The position numbers and the translations under genes are program-made. Shown piece by piece: positions 27,049 through 36,197 of a stretch of 38,568 nt of DNA. Source of the DNA: Candidatus Aenigmatarchaeota archaeon (GTDB taxonomy: Archaea; Aenigmatarchaeota; Aenigmatarchaeia; QMZP01; JAFGSV01); contig JAGGXP010000026.1 in the NCBI GenBank assembly GCA_021163005.1, forward strand, positions 1-38,568, in the 5' to 3' direction. The notes under the pieces are model-generated. The model ran no database searches, was not told where the DNA came from, and was given only the letters and a program-made list of their open reading frames with translations. How positions within the stretch are numbered: the stretch's first letter is position 1; every line of letters starts with the position of its first letter.

Positions 27049-27530
27049 AAGGAAAGAAGTCATGGTGCTTCCCGCTTGCCGTCGTGCTGCTCTACATCAT
27101 GCTGGCTGCATCCGGTTCCGGTGCCGTCATGGAGGCCCTGTCATTCTCCGGTGGCATCGCGCTTACCATAGCGCCTGTGTTCGTGCTGGTATTTGTCCTC
27201 ATGGCGGGGACGAACTACTTGGTGACGCCGGCAGCTGTCAAAAAGCATCTCGGAAAGGATTCCGGAACAAAGAAATGGGCAATAGCAATAGCAGGCGGAA
27301 TAATATCAACCGGCCCGGCCTTCATGTGGTATCCCCTGCTCAGGGACATAAGGGACAAGGGAGCAGGGAGCGGCTTCGTGGCAGCATTCATATACAACAG
27401 GGCCATAAAGATTGCCCTGCTGCCGCTGATGATATTCTACTTCGGCATCGTGTACACAATCGTTCTCACTCTGGTAATGATTGCCGCATCACTGCTGCAG
27501 GGCTGGCTGTTTGAGAAAGCCGGCATCTAA
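27045..27530 (+). CDS. permease half-protein, C-terminal half (UPF0718-like)
   Basis: ATGA overlap with the upstream gene; MKGKKSWCFPLAVVLLYIM...GGIISTGPAFMWYPLLRDIRDKGAGSGFVAAFIYNRAIKIALLPLMIFYFG. Confidence 0.65.
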   Translation: MKGKKSWCFPLAVVLLYIMLAASGSGAVMEALSFSGGIALTIAPVFVLVFVLMAGTNYLVTPAAVKKHLGKDSGTKKWAIAIAGGIISTGPAFMWYPLLRDIRDKGAGSGFVAAFIYNRAIKIALLPLMIFYFGIVYTIVLTLVMIAASLLQGWLFEKAGI

Positions 27531-27596
27531 GCCTGCAGACACCGGTTCAGGAGTGCTTCCCGCGGAAGATGTAACTAAGCGTAAGCATGAAAAGCG

Positions 27597-28187
27597 CTAA
27601 GCAGGGACTTCCTTCGTGACGATAGTCATGCCCCTTGCGCCGGGGCTTATGTCAGTGACGTCGAAGTCGAATGTCTTGTATTTCGTCTTAACGATGCCTC
27701 TCACGTCGTAAACGGTGTCCGATTTTCCGGTTTCCGGGAACATCATCTTCTCGGCTTCGGTGAGTCCGGTGAGATGTATCTCTGCTCCGAAGTCGTCAAC
27801 GAGGTAGTATTCGTGAACAGCAAGACTGCCGCGGCCAAGCCCTTCCACAAGCCTGTGAAGCAGCATGCCTTTTATAGTTATCTGCTTGTCGGCGTACTGC
27901 TGGTATCCTGTCATGTACCTGTCGAAGGATATGTTCTCAGGAACCTGCACGTTTACTGTCTTTGTGAGGGGCTGGTTCTGAATATCATGTGTTTCGGCAG
28001 GGGTTGACAGTCCGTATATCAGGGCAACTGCGACCACGACCACCAAAACTCCCAGAAGCATCTGCCTGTTCTTTTTGACAAAGATTTCCAGTTGCCTTGT
28101 CGGGACATTTTTCTTTATATTCGATGCAGAAGGCATACCGGGAACAGGTATTTCGACCTTTATGGTCTTCTTCCTTTTCCTGGCCAT
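27597..28187 (-). CDS. hypothetical membrane-anchored protein, possibly OB-fold ectodomain
   Basis: Basic N-terminus, single TM (MLLGVLVVVVAVALIYGL), beta-rich ectodomain with ITIKGMLLHR...YDVRGIVKTKYKTFDFDV. Confidence 0.65.
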   Translation of the reverse strand: MARKRKKTIKVEIPVPGMPSASNIKKNVPTRQLEIFVKKNRQMLLGVLVVVVAVALIYGLSTPAETHDIQNQPLTKTVNVQVPENISFDRYMTGYQQYADKQITIKGMLLHRLVEGLGRGSLAVHEYYLVDDFGAEIHLTGLTEAEKMMFPETGKSDTVYDVRGIVKTKYKTFDFDVTDISPGARGMTIVTKEVPA

Positions 28188-28247
28188 TAATTAATTTATA
28201 GCACGCGTCCCTTAAATGATTATGAGCAGTTCAAAGGAGGATTTTTG

Positions 28248-28769
28248 ATGAGCAAAACCGAGGAAAACCTCAGGGCAGCGTTCGCAGGCGAAAGCCAGGC
28301 CAGGAACAAGTACGACTACTTCGCAAAGGTCGCGCGAAAGGAAGGATACCACTACATAGCGAAGATATTCGAGGAGACTGCACTGAACGAAAAGCAGCAC
28401 GCCAAGGATGAGTTCAAGCTGCTGAAAGGCATAGGCGACACCAAAGCCAACCTCAAGGCGGCGATGGAAGGAGAAAACTATGAAGCAACAGAGATGTATC
28501 CAAACTTCGCAGAAGATGCCGAGAAGGAAGGCAACAAAGAAGCCGCTCGGCTTTTCCGTATGATTGCGAAGGTCGAGGAAAAGCACAGGGACAGGTACAG
28601 GAAGCTTCTGGAGATGGTCGAGAAAGGCACGGTCTTCAGGAGGGAAAAACCTATAAAGTGGAAATGTTCCAAGTGCGGATACGTGCACGAAGGCACCGAG
28701 CCGCCGGGAAAATGCCCGTCATGCGGCCATCCGAGAGAATATTTTGAACCGGAATCTATGAGCTTCTGA
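28248..28769 (+). CDS. rbr: rubrerythrin
   Basis: ENLRAAFAGESQARNKYDYFAKVA, EKQHAKDEFKLL, C-terminal rubredoxin-like CSKCGYVHEGTEPPGKCPSCGHP; strong AAAGGAGG Shine-Dalgarno. Confidence 0.95.
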   Translation: MSKTEENLRAAFAGESQARNKYDYFAKVARKEGYHYIAKIFEETALNEKQHAKDEFKLLKGIGDTKANLKAAMEGENYEATEMYPNFAEDAEKEGNKEAARLFRMIAKVEEKHRDRYRKLLEMVEKGTVFRREKPIKWKCSKCGYVHEGTEPPGKCPSCGHPREYFEPESMSF

Positions 28770-28798
28770 AGTTCCCTGCTCAATGCATTCTCTCCATG

Positions 28799-29353
28799 TC
28801 ACCCGAACACCTCCAGGAAACCGGACAGCACGAATCCGTTTATTACGTTATTTATCAGTTCTTTGTTCCTGCCGGATTTGAAGTCCTTCTCGCTCATGCA
28901 CATGACATGCACTTTCTTTCCTATATCATTTTCGAACCTGCTCACATCAAGATTGCCGCATTTTTTTGCAACCACGAATATGTCTATGTCGCTGTTTTCT
29001 ATGTCTTCGCCTCTGGAAGCGCTTCCATAAAGGACTATCGCGGGATAATTTAATTTTCTTTCAATGTAGCCCACAAGCCCCGAATCTCTTAATTTTTTCA
29101 CGTTATACAGAAACTTGGCGTCCCTGAAAATCACCGATTCTGTATCGGCGGAGTAGGAATCGTAAAGTTTCTCCTTTTTTAATATCAAGAACTTCCTCTC
29201 TCTTAGATTATCAAGATATTTTTTTGCAGTTCTCGGCGCGACCCCTGTCAATGAAGCCACTTCCCTTATATGGAACTTTCTTGTGCTATTGCTAAAGAAA
29301 AGGTTGAGAATTCTTTCCTTGACATCAGTCTTACTGGTTACTTTTTTAACCAT
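28799..29353 (-). CDS. winged-HTH plus minimal nucleotidyltransferase fusion
   Basis: HTH (FHIREVASLTGVAPRTAKKYLDNLRERKFL) followed by NTase motif VLYGSASRGEDIENSDIDIFVV. Confidence 0.85.
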   Translation of the reverse strand: MVKKVTSKTDVKERILNLFFSNSTRKFHIREVASLTGVAPRTAKKYLDNLRERKFLILKKEKLYDSYSADTESVIFRDAKFLYNVKKLRDSGLVGYIERKLNYPAIVLYGSASRGEDIENSDIDIFVVAKKCGNLDVSRFENDIGKKVHVMCMSEKDFKSGRNKELINNVINGFVLSGFLEVFG

Positions 29354-29380
29354 GTGTTTATTTTTATAACCACCTGTTTA
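29347..29380. promoter_or_regulatory. tandem operator-like repeats over the start of the HTH-NTase gene
   Basis: TAACCATGTGTTTA (29347-29360) and TAACCACCTGTTTA (29367-29380), 20-nt period, 12/14 identical. Confidence 0.5.
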
Positions 29381-29477
29381 AATAATTAACTGACAGTATG
29401 CCAACGGGTGTCTGATATCCTGTCTGCCACTCATGAGACATGTTCCATTTTTATTTGTCTTCAGACAGATATTATCT

Positions 29478-30434
29478 ATGAAAACTGTCATTCTCAGCCA
29501 CGCGGACTGCGACGGCCTGTGCTCGGCTGCTGTGGCAAAGGCGAAGTTCAGGGATGCCGAGGTGTTCTTCACGAAGCCAGTTTCTTTTCTCGGAGACCTG
29601 CAAAGCACAGAAGCCGACAGGATAGTGATAGCAGACATAGCCATAACAAGGAAGGACGCAAAGAGCATAGCAGACACACTCAGAAAGAAGTCAGCGTCTG
29701 CAGAGATTCTCTACTTCGACCATCACATAGTTCCGGATGTCATAACAGAGAAGGAGTTATCAGCATCAGTCACATACATCCATGGGAAGGATGTAAGCGC
29801 GTCCGAGCTCATATACAGGCATTTCCAGAAGGAGATTCCCAAAGAAAGGATCTGGATAGCGCTTTACGGAGCAATAGGTGACTATGAAGACGACAGCCCG
29901 TTCGTGCAGGAGCGCCTCGCCAACTGGGACAAAAGGGCGCTTTACTTCGAGGTTTCGACTCTCATCCTCGGCATAAAGAACAAGGAATTCGCCACATACG
30001 ATGCCAAGAGGGACATTGTTGAAACGCTGGCAATAGGCAAAAACCCCTCTGACATACCCGGACTCGTGAGGTCGGCGAAGCAGGCGGTGACAAGGGAATT
30101 CGAACTGTATGAATTCGTGAAGAAGCATGCAGAGAAGATAGGTAAAATAGGGGTCATAATAAACCTGCCGCATTTCGGTTTCAGGGGGCCTGCAGCTCTT
30201 TTCGCAGCCAATGTAATGAAGACGGATGTCGGTCTCATGCTTAACGAAAGGGGAGAGCATATAGACGTGACGGCAAGAAAGAGGAATTCCTCTGTGGAAC
30301 TCAACAGGATGATGGAAGAATGCGCCGAGGCTGTCGGCGGCTCCGGCGGAGGCCACGCATCTGCCGCAGGTGCGAGGATACCAAAGAACGCGCTCGATAA
30401 ATTCATGCACCTCGCCAACAAATACATCAGCTAA
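29478..30434 (+). CDS. DHH/DHHA1-family phosphoesterase
   Basis: VILSHADCDGLCSAAVAKAKF, IVIADIAIT, ILYFDHH, C-terminal GGSGGGHASAAGARIP. Confidence 0.92.
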   Translation: MKTVILSHADCDGLCSAAVAKAKFRDAEVFFTKPVSFLGDLQSTEADRIVIADIAITRKDAKSIADTLRKKSASAEILYFDHHIVPDVITEKELSASVTYIHGKDVSASELIYRHFQKEIPKERIWIALYGAIGDYEDDSPFVQERLANWDKRALYFEVSTLILGIKNKEFATYDAKRDIVETLAIGKNPSDIPGLVRSAKQAVTREFELYEFVKKHAEKIGKIGVIINLPHFGFRGPAALFAANVMKTDVGLMLNERGEHIDVTARKRNSSVELNRMMEECAEAVGGSGGGHASAAGARIPKNALDKFMHLANKYIS

Positions 30435-30463
30435 TTTATTTAGCCTTTTTACAAAGATTCATT

Positions 30464-31057
30464 ATGGAACTGGAAAAAGGCAAATACCTTGTAAGGACTG
30501 CAAGAAAGGCAGTTGAGGAATTTGTAAAGTCCGGAAATAAGCATAAGCCTTCTTCTGTTCCTGCTGAATTCACGAAGAAGTCCGGTGTCTTCACCACGCT
30601 GCACACATACCCCGGAAAGGAGCTGCGCGGCTGCATCGGCTATCCGGAGCCGGTCATGCCGCTGATAGAGGCGCTCATCGAGTCAGCTGTGTCAGCAACC
30701 CGCGACCCGAGGTTTCCACCGCTCACAGAAAGCGAGCTGGACAATATAATAGTCGAGGTTTCGGTGCTCTCGCCGCCGGAGGAGATAAAAGCCAACAGCC
30801 CAGATGACTATCCGAAACATGTAAAGATAGGACGCGACGGGCTGATAATAGAGAAGGGTTACTACAGTGGGCTGCTGCTCCCGCAGGTGCCTGTCGAGTG
30901 GGGCTGGGATGCACGGGAATTCCTCGACAACCTCTGCATGAAGGCCGGGCTGCCGCCGGGCTCGTGGCGCTCCGGTGATGTCCGCATATCCAGGTTTTCA
31001 GGAGAGATATTCGCAGAGAAGAGCCCGCGGGGAAAGGTTGCCAAGGAGAAGATATGA
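30464..31057 (+). CDS. AMMECR1-domain protein
   Basis: GVFTTLHTYPGKELRGCIGYPEPVMPLIEALIESAVSATRDPRFPPLTESELD is the AMMECR1 signature. Confidence 0.93.
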   Translation: MELEKGKYLVRTARKAVEEFVKSGNKHKPSSVPAEFTKKSGVFTTLHTYPGKELRGCIGYPEPVMPLIEALIESAVSATRDPRFPPLTESELDNIIVEVSVLSPPEEIKANSPDDYPKHVKIGRDGLIIEKGYYSGLLLPQVPVEWGWDAREFLDNLCMKAGLPPGSWRSGDVRISRFSGEIFAEKSPRGKVAKEKI

Positions 31058-31446
31058 AAGTGCTGCTGGATACGAATTTCATAATCGCTGTGATAGCCGA
31101 CAGGATAGACCTGCTCAACGAGCTGAGGAAGTTCGGGAAGCCTGAGGTGTTCATTCCGGAGCTCGTGGAGGAGGAGCTGAAAAAGCTGGCGGAAAGCCGC
31201 GGCAGGGACGGAGCAAATGCGCGCCTTGCGCTGCAATATATCAAAAGCTCAGGCTTCGGAACGCTGAAGACAAGGAAGGACCATACTGACAGGGAGATAG
31301 AGAGGGCAGCGCGGACACTTGGCATGCATGTGTGCACAATAGACAGGAAGCTTGCCGAGACACTCATAAGAAAGGGAATGCCCGTGATAACCATAAGGCA
31401 GAGAAAGTATCTGGCCATTGAGAAAAAGCGCGGGACCACGTCCTGA
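31054..31446 (+). CDS. PIN-domain protein (FCF1/VapC-like)
   Basis: MKVLLDTNFIIAVI, ELVEEELKKLA, DREIERAARTLGMHVCTIDRKLAE; 4-nt ATGA overlap with the AMMECR1 gene. Confidence 0.85.
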   Translation: MKVLLDTNFIIAVIADRIDLLNELRKFGKPEVFIPELVEEELKKLAESRGRDGANARLALQYIKSSGFGTLKTRKDHTDREIERAARTLGMHVCTIDRKLAETLIRKGMPVITIRQRKYLAIEKKRGTTS

Positions 31447-31527
31447 GAAGGATACATTTTTATTTGCTTGGTTACAAAGAATAGTGATAATTACTTATAT
31501 TGCATCATGTAATTATAGAGTGATATC

Positions 31528-32094
31528 ATGTACAAAATGCTTGAACTCAAGGATGAGATAAAGGTCCCGCCGGCGAAGTTCGGTCTTGGGCTTCAGGAAG
31601 CCGTAAGGCAGAGCCTCATGGACAGGTGGGACGGCGTCATAGACAAGAGGCTCGGTGTGGTCCTTGTTGTCACAAAGGTTATTGAAACAGGAGAAGGCCG
31701 CATATACGCCGGCGACGGCTCGATACATTATCCCGTCACGTTCGAGGTCATGGTCTACAAGCCGAACCAGCATGAAATAGTCGAGGGCGAGATAATAGAC
31801 GTAACGGAATTCGGCGTCTTCATCCGGCTCGGGCCTGTTGACGGAATGATACATGTCAGCCAGCTCATGGACGACTTCGTCACGTTCGACAGGAAAAACG
31901 TTACCTTCATGGGCAAGGAAACAAAGCAGCGCATGAAGGAAGGCGATGTCGTGCGCGCAAGGATAATATCGGTTTCAGTTTCAGGCGGTGAGTACAAGAT
32001 AGGTCTTACAGCAAGGCAGCCGAACCTCGGCAGCATTGACTGGCTGAAGGAGAGCAAGGCAGCCGCCAAGAAGAAAGCGGCAAAGCCTAGTTAG
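31528..32094 (+). CDS. rpoE: archaeal RNA polymerase subunit Rpo7/RpoE'
   Basis: MYKMLELKDEIKVPPAKFGLGLQEAVRQSL; S1-like domain VEGEIIDVTEFGVFIRLGPVDGMIHVSQLMDDF. Confidence 0.95.
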   Translation: MYKMLELKDEIKVPPAKFGLGLQEAVRQSLMDRWDGVIDKRLGVVLVVTKVIETGEGRIYAGDGSIHYPVTFEVMVYKPNQHEIVEGEIIDVTEFGVFIRLGPVDGMIHVSQLMDDFVTFDRKNVTFMGKETKQRMKEGDVVRARIISVSVSGGEYKIGLTARQPNLGSIDWLKESKAAAKKKAAKPS

Positions 32095-32102
32095 GTGTTT
32101 TG

Positions 32103-32300
32103 ATGAAGAAGGAAAAGAGAGAAAAGGTCTGCAGGAACTGCAGGCTTTTTGTTGACGGTGATGAATGCCCGATATGCGGAGAGTCGAATTTCTCAAACTC
32201 ATGGAAGGGAACAGCGCTGATAAACGATCCGAACGGCTCCGAAATAGCGAAATTCCTTGACATAAAGGCAAAGGGAAAATACGCACTGTGGGTCAAGTAA
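32103..32300 (+). CDS. spt4: transcription elongation factor Spt4
   Basis: CRNCRLFVDGDECPICGESNFSNSWKGTALINDPNGSEIAKFLDIKAKGKYAL. Confidence 0.93.
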   Translation: MKKEKREKVCRNCRLFVDGDECPICGESNFSNSWKGTALINDPNGSEIAKFLDIKAKGKYALWVK

Positions 32301-32327
32301 TTTAATTCTTTAGGAGAAAAGGTCTTT

Positions 32328-32663
32328 ATGAAGAGACCCTCTTCCTTTCTGGCAGCATTGTTTCTCGCAGGAAGCATTTGCTACGGACAACTCCCGGAAA
32401 AGCCCCGGGAGGGCTTCTATCCCGATGCCAAAAACGGCATAATGTACTACCTTTCTAGGATAGGGGGCACAGATTATTATTCTTGCGGACATTCGCTTTT
32501 CATAACTCCTGAAAAGGCCAAAGTGTCGTGCATCCAGAACCGTGATTCCATCATGGCGTGGGGGCTTGAAGAGCCCGAGCTCAGGGACTTCGACACAAAA
32601 GGTGATATGATAATCGATGAAAAAGAATTTGCATGCATAAGGAAGCGCTACGGAAAGAATTAG
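32328..32663 (+). CDS. secreted hypothetical protein
   Basis: MKRPSSFLAALFLAGSICYGQ signal peptide; stop overlaps the convergent gene's stop (TTAG). Confidence 0.6.
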   Translation: MKRPSSFLAALFLAGSICYGQLPEKPREGFYPDAKNGIMYYLSRIGGTDYYSCGHSLFITPEKAKVSCIQNRDSIMAWGLEEPELRDFDTKGDMIIDEKEFACIRKRYGKN

Positions 32664-34267
32664 GCAGTAGTTATGTCCGATATGGGGCCATTCTTCCACA
32701 GGTCGTCTTTCATAGTCTTTCCTGTCCTTTTCTCCCATTCCTTGATTGAGATGGAGTGCCTCTTCCTGATTTCGTCGCCTATGCCGATTCCGTTGTAGGC
32801 GCAGAAAGGCACAACACCCTCGAATGTCGTGTAGTGAATCACGCAACGCTTCAGCCTGTCTATGTTCAGGTTCCACGGATCCTGGAACCACATGGTGCCT
32901 ATGTAAAGGCTGCTCATGTGGAAGTCCCTGAGCTTGTCGTAGGTGCCCTTGATTGCGGCATTGAAGAGAAGGCTTTTCATGTTCAGGCCTTCGGGCGCCT
33001 TACTGCTGTCTATGTATTTTGACAGGTTCCTGAGCAGCAGCCATCCTATTCTGAGCTTCTTGAAAGGCCCGGTTATCTGGGATGCCTCTTTTACGAGGTC
33101 CATCAGTCCCTCGACATTGACGAAACGTGTTATGGGTATCATCCTGCCGTCCTTCACAAAGACGTAGGTCGCGCCGCCGCACATGGGGTTTGCAGTGAAC
33201 TCTATCTGTTTCTGACCCTTGATTGTCTCAACGAGCTTCGAGAACGGGTATACGAATGGCACCGGATAGAAATCATACCTGCTTATCTGGCCGTCAAGCC
33301 CCTTCTCTATCTCGTCCATCATGACGGCGTAGTCTGTCCTCTGTTCCAGCCTGCTCTTGTCTTTAAGTGTCTGCGGCCTGCCTGCGAATGCTATGGGCTG
33401 GAAATTAACGCCCCTTATCACGTCGATGTTCTCAGCTGCATATTTTATTATCTTGGGCAGTTCCTTCAGGTTTCTGGTCATTGCCACGGGCACGAGTATG
33501 ACCGAGCGGAAGCCTACTTCCCTCAGATTTTTTATGGCCTGCTTCAGCTGGTCTATCCATGGATTTGTCTCTTTGGTCATGCCGTCGAAGCTCAGGTACA
33601 GGGTATTCACGCCAGCCTCTTTTATCTGCCGGCAAAATTCGACGCTCTCCGACAGCTTTATGCCGTTCGTATTCAGCTGCACATGAGTGAATCCGAGGTC
33701 CTTCGCCATCCTGATTATGTCCAGCAGGTCTTCCCTGATTGTCGGCTCCCCGCCCGTAAGCTGTATTGCTTTCGAAGGGACGGGCTTCTCATTCCTGACC
33801 TGAAGCATGAGCTTCTTCAGCTCCTCCAGCGTGGGCTCATAGACGTATCCTGCCGCCCCCGCATTCATGAAGCAGTATGAGCAACGCAGGTTGCACCTGT
33901 TTGTAAGCATTATGTTCGTAAGAAGGCTTTGGGAAAGATGCCGGTCATAAAGCTTTTCCTTCAGGCTCAGCCAGCTCTTGATTTCTATGTTCGATATGCC
34001 GTCCCCATCCACCTTGTATTTCATCCAGCGGTGGTAGAGACCGGCGTCGCTGAAGACAATTGACTTGAATGAACCATGCTTCCCGCATTTTTTGGTAATC
34101 CATATTTTTCCGTCTTCCTCAATGACCTGTGCGTCTATTGTCTTGATTTTGCCCTCTTTGAGGCAGCCCGGACATATAGATGAGGTCTTTTCAAGCACCT
34201 TGGCTTTCGCCTTAGGGCTTTTTCCAGCCGCACCTTTTACGCTTTTTCTGGATTTTTTCAGTGTCAT
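32660..34267 (-). CDS. radical SAM protein, Tes (tetraether/GDGT synthase)-like
   Basis: N-terminal CPGCLKEG...IWITKKCGKHGSFKSIVFSDAGLYHRWMKY; radical SAM NIMLTNRCNLRCSYCFMNAG; IQLTGGEPTIREDL; further Cys (NPMCGG, CVIHYTTFEGVVPFCAYNG). Confidence 0.8.
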   Translation of the reverse strand: MTLKKSRKSVKGAAGKSPKAKAKVLEKTSSICPGCLKEGKIKTIDAQVIEEDGKIWITKKCGKHGSFKSIVFSDAGLYHRWMKYKVDGDGISNIEIKSWLSLKEKLYDRHLSQSLLTNIMLTNRCNLRCSYCFMNAGAAGYVYEPTLEELKKLMLQVRNEKPVPSKAIQLTGGEPTIREDLLDIIRMAKDLGFTHVQLNTNGIKLSESVEFCRQIKEAGVNTLYLSFDGMTKETNPWIDQLKQAIKNLREVGFRSVILVPVAMTRNLKELPKIIKYAAENIDVIRGVNFQPIAFAGRPQTLKDKSRLEQRTDYAVMMDEIEKGLDGQISRYDFYPVPFVYPFSKLVETIKGQKQIEFTANPMCGGATYVFVKDGRMIPITRFVNVEGLMDLVKEASQITGPFKKLRIGWLLLRNLSKYIDSSKAPEGLNMKSLLFNAAIKGTYDKLRDFHMSSLYIGTMWFQDPWNLNIDRLKRCVIHYTTFEGVVPFCAYNGIGIGDEIRKRHSISIKEWEKRTGKTMKDDLWKNGPISDITTA

Positions 34268-34273
34268 AGCATC

Positions 34274-34297
34274 AACTTTTAATAATTTCTAAAAGTT
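34274..34297. repeat. 8-bp inverted repeat in the tes-like/GbsR-like intergenic region
   Basis: AACTTTTA (34274-34281) / TAAAAGTT (34290-34297), 8-nt spacer. Confidence 0.5.
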
Positions 34298-34352
34298 TTA
34301 AATATATATTTTTAATTGTGTATCAGGTATATAAATATTGGTGTGTTTGTTT

Positions 34353-34820
34353 ATGCCGGACGGAATGAAAGTTGAAAACGAGGTTTTCACAGTGTTCTCT
34401 AACCTTGCGAAAACCATAGGCTATTCACCACTTCACGGCAAGATAATAGCTACGCTCATCGTTAAAAAGAATCCGCTCACGCTGCAGGAGGTTGCAAAAA
34501 GGACAGGATACTCCACCGGCATGATATCGCTCAGCCTCGACCTCCTTGAAGTGCTCGGGGTCATAAAGAAAATCAAGAAGACAGGGGACAGGAAGCTTTA
34601 TGTCCAGCTTGAGGGCGACCTGCTGGAGATACTGAAGAAGGCTGTCATAGTCAAGGTCAAGAACGGCATAGCAGGCGCGCTTGAGGAAATAAGCGAAAAG
34701 AAGGCGGAGGCGAGAAAAGAGAAAAGCCCCCGTTCACTGGAGCTTCTCGGCACACTGGAAAAGGAAGTCAGGCGGCTGGAAAAGTATGTGGACATGCTTT
34801 CCGGCATCAGACTGCCGTAA
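34353..34820 (+). CDS. GbsR/MarR-type HTH transcriptional regulator
   Basis: GKIIATLIVKKNPLTLQEVAKRTGYSTGMISLSLDLLEVLGVIKKIKKTGDRKLYV winged HTH. Confidence 0.8.
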   Translation: MPDGMKVENEVFTVFSNLAKTIGYSPLHGKIIATLIVKKNPLTLQEVAKRTGYSTGMISLSLDLLEVLGVIKKIKKTGDRKLYVQLEGDLLEILKKAVIVKVKNGIAGALEEISEKKAEARKEKSPRSLELLGTLEKEVRRLEKYVDMLSGIRLP

Positions 34821-34852
34821 GAATTATATATTAACAAATCACAAAAATAGTC

Positions 34853-36196
34853 ATGGCTCTGGACGCTGTGACACTTTCGGTGATGTATTTCGCCATACTG
34901 CTTGGTTTCGGCGTCCTCGTGGCGAACATCCTCAGGAAGAGGAACATACCTGACACGTTTTTCCTTCTTCTCCTCGGCCTGCTGTTCAGCCCCACGATAA
35001 CGGCAAATCCCATGGTTACCAAATACATAACAATACACCTCGTGGATGTTGCCGCAATGGGCACCATCCCGGACTTTTTCAGGACGCTGGCGCTGATACT
35101 TGTCATATTCGTTGGCAGCTTCAACCTGAACTTCAGCGTCTTCAAGCGCTATTCCAGTATCTCCATAAAGCTGGCTTTTGTTGGTGTCCTGTTCAATACA
35201 GTTGTGCTTGGCCTCGCAGCAAGCTTCCTGTTCAGCATGGACATAATATTCGCGCTGCTTCTGGGAGCAGTTGTCAGCGGCACCGGAAGCGGTGTTGTCT
35301 TCGCTTTTGAAAAGGCACTGTCAAAGGCCAGAACAGCACTCACTGTGCTGAAAGTCGAATCCATATTCAATTCGCCCATATCCGTGCTCGTGCCGCTCAT
35401 ATTCCTTGACCTTGTGAATGTGACGCCCGGAGCGCTCATAGAACCCATCAAATACCTGTCCCAGTTCTGGCTCATGATATCTGTCGGCGTCGGGACCGGA
35501 CTCATAGTAGGCCTTGCCGCCGCGAACCTGCTTAAGGGAACGATGAGGGAATACACGCCGCTTCTGCTGTTCTCGATAGCGCTGATAACGTACGCACTTG
35601 CAACGGGAGTCGGCGGCTCCGGCATGCTCGCCGTGGCCATATGCGGCCTTGTGGCAGGCAACTTCACGCTGAAAGGAAGGGAAGACAGGCAGGAAATACT
35701 GCATTTCCAGGACCAGTTCTCTGAAATGCTGAGAATATCGGTGTTCACATTGCTCGGTGCTCAGGTAACGCTGCTGATGGGAATGAATGAATTGCTGATG
35801 ATGCTGTTCTTCTTCGTTCTTGTGGTTGTTGTCAGGCCAGTGATGCTCTTATCGATCATGGGGGACTTCAGGGAAAAGTTCTCCAGAAAGGAGATGCTCC
35901 TCATGAGCCTCATAGCGCCGAGGGGCATATCGGCGGCTGCCATGATACCGATAGTAGCCGCAGCTGTCATAGCGGCAGGTCAGGCGGCCATGGCAGAAAC
36001 CATGGTCAACATAGTCTTCATGACCATACTGCTTTCAGTCCTTTTCAGTACAATCGTGGCCAAGATAGCAAGCCTCGAGAGGTTCCAGGGAGAGGAGAAG
36101 AAAAAGCGGAAAAAGGGCAAGAAGGTGCCTGAAGTGAAGGTCAAAAAGGAAGACGACGTCTCACTCATGCTCGAATACGAGAATCCGGAGGGATAG
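34853..36196 (+). CDS. CPA-family cation:proton antiporter
   Basis: 12-13 TM segments; GAVVSGTGSGVVFAFEKALSK, LIAPRGISAAAMIPIV typical of CPA1/CPA2 antiporters. Confidence 0.85.
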   Translation: MALDAVTLSVMYFAILLGFGVLVANILRKRNIPDTFFLLLLGLLFSPTITANPMVTKYITIHLVDVAAMGTIPDFFRTLALILVIFVGSFNLNFSVFKRYSSISIKLAFVGVLFNTVVLGLAASFLFSMDIIFALLLGAVVSGTGSGVVFAFEKALSKARTALTVLKVESIFNSPISVLVPLIFLDLVNVTPGALIEPIKYLSQFWLMISVGVGTGLIVGLAAANLLKGTMREYTPLLLFSIALITYALATGVGGSGMLAVAICGLVAGNFTLKGREDRQEILHFQDQFSEMLRISVFTLLGAQVTLLMGMNELLMMLFFFVLVVVVRPVMLLSIMGDFREKFSRKEMLLMSLIAPRGISAAAMIPIVAAAVIAAGQAAMAETMVNIVFMTILLSVLFSTIVAKIASLERFQGEEKKKRKKGKKVPEVKVKKEDDVSLMLEYENPEG

Positions 36197-36197
36197 C

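Noticed and set aside
29766-30410. 214-aa minus-strand ORF
   Set aside because: Antisense to the DHH phosphoesterase; no motif
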